Below, piece by piece: positions 62,756-64,000 of a stretch of DNA of 64,000 bases. This stretch comes from Macrosoma leucophasiata (taxonomy: Eukaryota; Arthropoda; Insecta; Lepidoptera; Hedylidae). The number at the start of each line of letters is the position of its first letter. The first letter of the stretch is position 1. A model generated the notes under the pieces. It made no database searches, was not told the DNA's origin, and saw only the letters and a list, made by a program, of their open reading frames with translations. The translations under genes were made by a program, and so were the position numbers. The stretch lies in NCBI GenBank assembly GCA_036365455.1, contig JAWQUS010000004.1:3355501-3419500 (forward strand), read 5' to 3'.

Positions 62756-62911
62756 TCAGGCCTCCTACAACACTCCTTATGTCATGTGCCAACGCATCTG
62801 CATTTAGATCTTTTACTATTTTGAACATGTACATGCTCCAGTTTATACCTACTTACCATCCATGTCAGCAGCATATTCGTTTGCCACCTGAACATTTACA
62901 CAAAAAATCTA
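62756..62911 (+). repeat. RepA 3' half, degraded
   Basis: 'caggcctcctacaacac', 'caacgcatctgcatttagat', 'accatccatgtcagcagcat' and 'ttcgtttgccacc'. Eroded A tail. Confidence 0.5.
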
Positions 62912-62927
62912 TCCAACAATAATAAAT

Positions 62928-63090
62928 ATATTTTATAAAGAAAAATGGAAAGAAACATTTGACTTCATGCGAGAGTCGAACTCGCGGCCACTGGGAATCT
63001 AGTCCAGCCGCTCTTCCAACTGAGCTACCGAAGTCCTGCCCGATTTGTCAAATCTTTGCTTCACATTTGTCGCATTGCCTTATGTGTTAT
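62928..63090 (-). repeat. RepE unit, diverged (contains pseudo-tRNA 62961-63034)
   Basis: Tail 'ttctttccatttttctttat' in reverse, the tRNA-like module with a 2-bp loss in the variable region (74 nt), and 'ggcaggacttcggtagctca' at its 5' side. Leader truncated after about 55 bp. Confidence 0.75.
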
Positions 63091-63110
63091 TGCGAAATAT
63101 CTTTTTTTTG

Positions 63111-63310
63111 GCTTAAGTAACAGGTGGCGAGCCTGTTGACATCTCTGGGCACTTTACCAAACTTCGAGGTACTGGTAAATTTCCAGAAAATAGAAAAATC
63201 TCAATAACGAAAGTCAGAGAAAAAAGACACGATAACCCCCTACCCGGGCATCGAACCCAGGACCTCAGCGTAGTGGACTGCTACCTGCTATTGGCTACCT
63301 AGGCAGTTAA
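63111..63310 (-). repeat. RepB, 3'-truncated
   Basis: Antisense from 'gcttaagtaacaggtggcga' to 'ggctacctaggcagttaa'. Box B is 'gggttcgatgcccggg' with one change. The 3' 90 bp are missing. Confidence 0.78.
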
Positions 63311-63837
63311 ATAGATAGATAGAAATAATATTAAAACCAATAATAAATCTACCCAACAAGGCCGCCGTCCGATCCATCAGTACACCACACTAGATGCATC
63401 CATTAACTGAATATAAAAATTATTTTTTTTTACAATCAAGCATCGCCTGTCACGCTGACGATGCGCAGGCGTTTCATAGGCTTTGAGTGTCAAATGGATA
63501 TCAACTGACACCGGGTTGGTCATTATGGTTGGTTTGTAAAATAAAATGTCAATTTTAACTCATGTGTAGAGTTTCAGTGATGACTCGTGTTATGGGCATG
63601 ACTAATAGGTTATTGCCAAATAGTTATCGTTAATATTTACTAGTTGGAATTAGTACAAGTTCTTGTGATTAATATCGTAGTAATAATTCTGGCCACACAG
63701 AAATAGAGACTTGTAATAATTATAAGTGGATCTGTAGGGATAGGAAGAATTCGCTTGTTTTTCCATAGTTGAACATAGTTTGACTGTACTATTTCATTTT
63801 TAAATGAATTACCGAAAATGTATGTAATTCTATGAGA
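63311..63837. other. Stretch with no recognised feature
   Basis: AT-rich, with no shared repeat. Confidence 0.4.
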
Positions 63838-63957
63838 ATATAGCTTAACGCCAAGTACGGGGTAGGCAGAGAGTGTAGAGCGCCAGATATTCAGGTAATT
63901 ACACACCTCCCGTGCTTCTTCTAAAATTATCATTCTATTCAAAAATGCACGCTGATA
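63838..63957 (-). pseudogene. RepF RT C-terminal remnant
   Basis: 'acggggtaggcagagagtgt', 'agagcgccagatattc', 'cacacctcccgtgcttcttc'. Reversed it encodes MNRMIILEEAREVCN and WRSTLSAYPVLG. It is truncated by the window end region. Confidence 0.6.
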
Positions 63958-64000
63958 TAGTATAAATAATATTAATTTATTAAAATTGATTACTTCCGTG

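Overview
The window looks like non-genic nuclear DNA from a lepidopteran insect (moth or butterfly). It is AT-rich, no open reading frame longer than about 130 codons matches a host protein, and almost everything that can be named is a transposon relic of types familiar from Lepidoptera. Examples are tails of the 'tagctgttgcccgcg' and 'gacccggcaaac' types, elements running from ggccaagtgc to acggaaccctaaaaa, a 5S-like SINE, tRNA-derived SINEs, Helitron and Penelope pieces, and many small inverted-repeat DNA elements. No host gene, rRNA gene, credible functional tRNA gene, CRISPR array or bacterial feature was found. Species cannot be given. Family names below (RepA to RepI) are my own labels. 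No database was searched.

RepA dominates, with about 46 copies or fragments. Its sense strand starts ACTGGTGGTAGAGCTCC, runs about 288 bp and ends CATTACAT plus an A run, so it is a retroposed sequence. It splits into two subfamilies. Type I has 'ccggaaattacagggcc' and 'gcggcaagtatatta' in antisense reading. Type II has 'gtgatagttattacggggcc' and 'ggcggcagatagatta'. RepB is a tRNA-derived SINE of about 300 bp with clear A and B boxes. RepC is a LINE-tail-like repeat. RepD is a SINE whose 5' part resembles the 3' half of 5S rRNA. RepE is a tRNA-like module with a 5' leader, found singly and as a head-to-head inverted dimer. RepF is the C-terminal end of a non-LTR reverse transcriptase. RepG, RepH and RepI are other dispersed repeats.

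Layout: 0-5 kb holds RepH, RepC, RepA and a Penelope-like GIY-YIG reading frame (4976-5467). 5-15 kb holds hairpins, a hAT-like element, RepA copies and a local duplication block (10.0-11.1 kb). 15-17.5 kb holds RepH, RepI and the RepE inverted dimer. 17.5-26 kb is sparse, with a LINE RT C-terminus next to RepD, a 50-bp tandem duplication and a GC-rich block. 27-31 kb holds a small element with perfect 32-bp terminal repeats, a local duplication and RepA copies. 33-36 kb holds RepB, Harbinger-like and hAT-like elements and RepA. 37-46 kb is dense in RepA, RepB, RepD and RepF. 46.7-48.5 kb is the longest stretch without a named repeat. 48.5-51 kb holds RepB nested in RepA and a hAT-like element. 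52.3-54.1 kb is a decayed Helitron helicase. 55-64 kb is a mosaic of RepA, RepB, RepE, RepF and RepG with small DNA elements.

No pathway joins these pieces. What the sequence shows is a history of layered insertions, with target-site duplications readable in several places (16260/16693, 48524/48830, 50655/50971, 60140/60399, 60592/60850).
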